Below, piece after piece: positions 62,266-64,000 of a DNA stretch of 64,000 nt. This DNA is from Staphylococcus sp. IVB6181. Its GTDB lineage: Bacteria > Bacillota > Bacilli > Staphylococcales > Staphylococcaceae. The DNA lies in contig NZ_CP095096.1 of assembly GCF_025561445.1 (NCBI RefSeq), forward strand, positions 1,095,822-1,159,821, read 5' to 3'. Made by a program: the position numbers and the translations under genes. How positions within the stretch are numbered: the first letter of the stretch is position 1; each line of letters begins with the position of its first letter. The notes under the pieces were generated by a model. It ran no database searches. It saw only the letters and a list, made by a program, of their open reading frames with translations, and had not been told where the DNA came from.

Positions 62266-62960
62266 TGAGTTTTAACATTACAAGCGCTAAAGATATTCAG
62301 ACAGACAAAGCAACTTATCTTATTTATGCGAAACCTGGAACAGGAAAAACACACACATTGAATTTCTTACCAGGCAGAACATTATATATCAATGTGGACA
62401 AATCAGAACGTCCATTAAAAGGTAACGAAAATATCGATATCTTAGAATTTAATACCCACGAAGCTTGGAAAGAGTGGGGCGAATTAATGAAATGGTTAGC
62501 GGACAATAAAGAAATTCTTAACCAATACGACACTATCGCTATCGACAACATTTCAGAATTGTTTAGATCAATGTTAGCAAACTTAGGGCGTAATGGTAAA
62601 AACGAACGTGTACCAGAGATGAGTCATTACCAACGTGTAGACTTCTTCACTATTGATAGTTTGCGCTTCCTTCAAAGCTTAAAAAAACGTTTAGTATTTC
62701 TTGCTTGGGAAACGAATTATGAAAACTACACGCCTGCAGGGCAACAAATTACGCAAGCTGTCCCAGATATACGTAAAACCATTCGCGACAACGTAGCAGG
62801 TCTTTGTCAAGTCGTAGCGAGATTAGTGTTTAACGAGAAGTCTGGTAAACGTGGCTTTATACTAACGCCAAGCAATAACGTCTTTGCTAAAAATCAATTA
62901 GACAACAGAGAACATTGCTTGCAAGAGGATTTGTTTAAGGTAGGTGACAGTGATGGTTAA
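62265..62960 (+). CDS. Phage AAA-family ATPase (Sak4/RecA-like, AAA_24)
   Basis: A 231-residue nucleotide-binding protein. Walker A is YAKPGTGKTHT and Walker B is DTIAIDNISEL. Phage proteins of this type accompany single-strand annealing and replication proteins and probably act in recombination. The ATG overlaps the Gp157 stop by one base. Overlaps the next gene by eight bases. Confidence 0.88.
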   Translation: MSFNITSAKDIQTDKATYLIYAKPGTGKTHTLNFLPGRTLYINVDKSERPLKGNENIDILEFNTHEAWKEWGELMKWLADNKEILNQYDTIAIDNISELFRSMLANLGRNGKNERVPEMSHYQRVDFFTIDSLRFLQSLKKRLVFLAWETNYENYTPAGQQITQAVPDIRKTIRDNVAGLCQVVARLVFNEKSGKRGFILTPSNNVFAKNQLDNREHCLQEDLFKVGDSDG

Positions 62961-63327
62961 GTTAAATGCAAGCTATGACTTTATGGACGCTATCGAAGAT
63001 ATAAAAGTAATTTCTAAAGATAAAAAATTAGGGATAACAAAGGATATCCTACCACATTTAGCGATTGAATTAGTTAAATCTGAACAAGAGAGAAAAAGAA
63101 ATGAGATTTTAGAAGAGGGTGTAAGAAATAACCAAGCAGATACTATGTTGGATATTCCTCTTACAGATATTTCACATAGTTTAATTGAAATTGCAACTGC
63201 AATTGAAAGAACGGGTGAGGTAGTATTACCAGAATGCCCAAATTGCCATTCAGTTATAGTTACTGGCAATAAGGTATGCCCTGAATGCAGTTTTAATTTA
63301 AAGGACGGTGAAAAGCGACATGTTTAA
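62953..63327 (+). CDS. Phage protein with C-terminal zinc ribbon
   Basis: A 124-residue protein: helical N-terminal part and two CPxC pairs near the end (CPNC and CPEC), a rubredoxin-like zinc ribbon. ATG 62953 follows AAGGTAGG; upstream GTG codons are less likely. Position before the helicase suggests a nucleic-acid role. The end overlaps the helicase start by eight bases. Confidence 0.75.
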   Translation: MVKLNASYDFMDAIEDIKVISKDKKLGITKDILPHLAIELVKSEQERKRNEILEEGVRNNQADTMLDIPLTDISHSLIEIATAIERTGEVVLPECPNCHSVIVTGNKVCPECSFNLKDGEKRHV

Positions 63328-64000
63328 ACTCTATGACTACCAACTAGAACTTGTAAATAAAGCACGCAAACTTTTTTCGGAAACAAATGGCGTATTAATA
63401 CAGTCGCCTCCCAGGTAGCGGTAAGTCAGTCATGATTGCAGAAATTGTTAAGAATGCGGCACAAAGACGAAACAGGGTTCTGTTCATCGTACACAGACGA
63501 GAATTGATATTTCAGATTACAAACACCTTGAATAAACATGGTGTTGATCTATCGCAAGTTGATATCTATTCGGAAAAGCGTGCTAAGAACAATCTGCATG
63601 CAATACAAACACCAGCTATTATTCTGACAGATGAAACGCATCATTCGAGAGCGCAGACGTACAAAGACATTTATAAACATTTTGACAAAGCATTGCGGTT
63701 AGGTTTTACCGCAACACCATGGAGGGCATCAGGCGATGGTTTTACCGATATCTATCCTCACATGGTTGAAGGTCCATCAGTACGCTGGCTAATCAACAAT
63801 CAGAAACTAGCGCCTTATAAATACAAAAGTGTTGTGCTAGCAGATACCGATAAATTAAAGAAAAATTCGCAAGGTGATTATACTAAAAAATCAATGGATG
63901 AGGCTATACCTAAAGCGATTTACGGGGATATCGTCGGCAATTATCAAAAGCTTGCTGATGGTCAAAAAACTATTCTTTACGCCCACAGTGTTGAAGCAAG
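63320..64000 (+). pseudogene. DEAD/DEAH-type phage helicase, frameshifted in Walker A and cut by the window end
   Basis: The N terminus (MFKLYDYQLELVNKARKLF) runs into an early TAG. Removing one base near 63413 (CCCAGG for CCCGG) restores SPPGSGKS and a long open frame with motif II TDETHH, motif III GFTATPWR and the start of the second RecA-like domain. The gene is thus broken inside the ATP-binding loop by a single-base insertion. The 3' part lies beyond the window. Confidence 0.88.

Overview
The window is a chromosomal segment of a Staphylococcus that is not S. aureus. Gene order and protein sequence follow the staphylococcal core: ligA-camS, convergent putP, gatCAB, dgkB, rlmCD, murT-gatD, map, vraUTSR, sgtB-recX, mutY, a Sav1866-type exporter, hemL, bcp, perR, then an rrn operon. 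Codon use is low to moderate in GC. A member of the S. simulans/carnosus/condimenti group would fit, but the species cannot be fixed from the sequence alone.

Layout. 1-16 kb: DNA ligase (5' end cut off), CamS lipoprotein, proline permease, the GatCAB amidotransferase operon, a solitary type I specificity gene (hsdS) wedged between gatB and dgkB, an RNA methyltransferase, eight tandem copies of a 29-bp minisatellite, an aldose-1-epimerase-like gene, a KGG-repeat stress protein and DNA polymerase IV. 16-25 kb: murT-gatD (lipid II amidation), an intact IS3-family element placed exactly in the loop of the gatD terminator, methionine aminopeptidase, and the vraUTSR cell-wall stress operon. 25-46 kb: housekeeping and envelope genes, including a TagGH-like ABC pair whose ATPase has lost nearly all catalytic motifs, two FUSC-type membrane proteins, a Sav1866-like exporter and PerR with a plausible autoregulatory box.

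46-54 kb: one rRNA operon (tandem promoters, 16S, tRNA-Ile, tRNA-Ala, 23S, 5S) followed by 26 tRNA genes. Four consecutive tRNA-Gly(UCC) copies have the divergent D and T loops of the staphylococcal tRNAs that serve peptidoglycan bridge synthesis. Together with murT-gatD, sgtB and vraSR they give the window a strong cell-wall theme.

54-64 kb: the lysogeny and early regions of a siphovirus-type prophage, apparently integrated next to the last tRNA-Leu and running off the window end. It carries an integrase, a CPBP membrane protease, an Ltp-like superinfection-exclusion protein, ImmA-like and CI-like regulators, an antirepressor, small early genes, Gp157, an AAA ATPase and a helicase. Four of its genes are broken by single changes: in-frame stops in the integrase, at codon 2 of an early gene and in a DUF2513 gene, and a one-base insertion in the helicase P-loop. 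The prophage is therefore probably cryptic, although its exclusion and immunity genes look intact. In 58.6-60.9 kb, leftward genes with their own TGCTATAMT-type promoters alternate with tiny rightward, mostly membrane-peptide genes. They form divergent and convergently overlapping pairs, and this is the least explained structure in the window.
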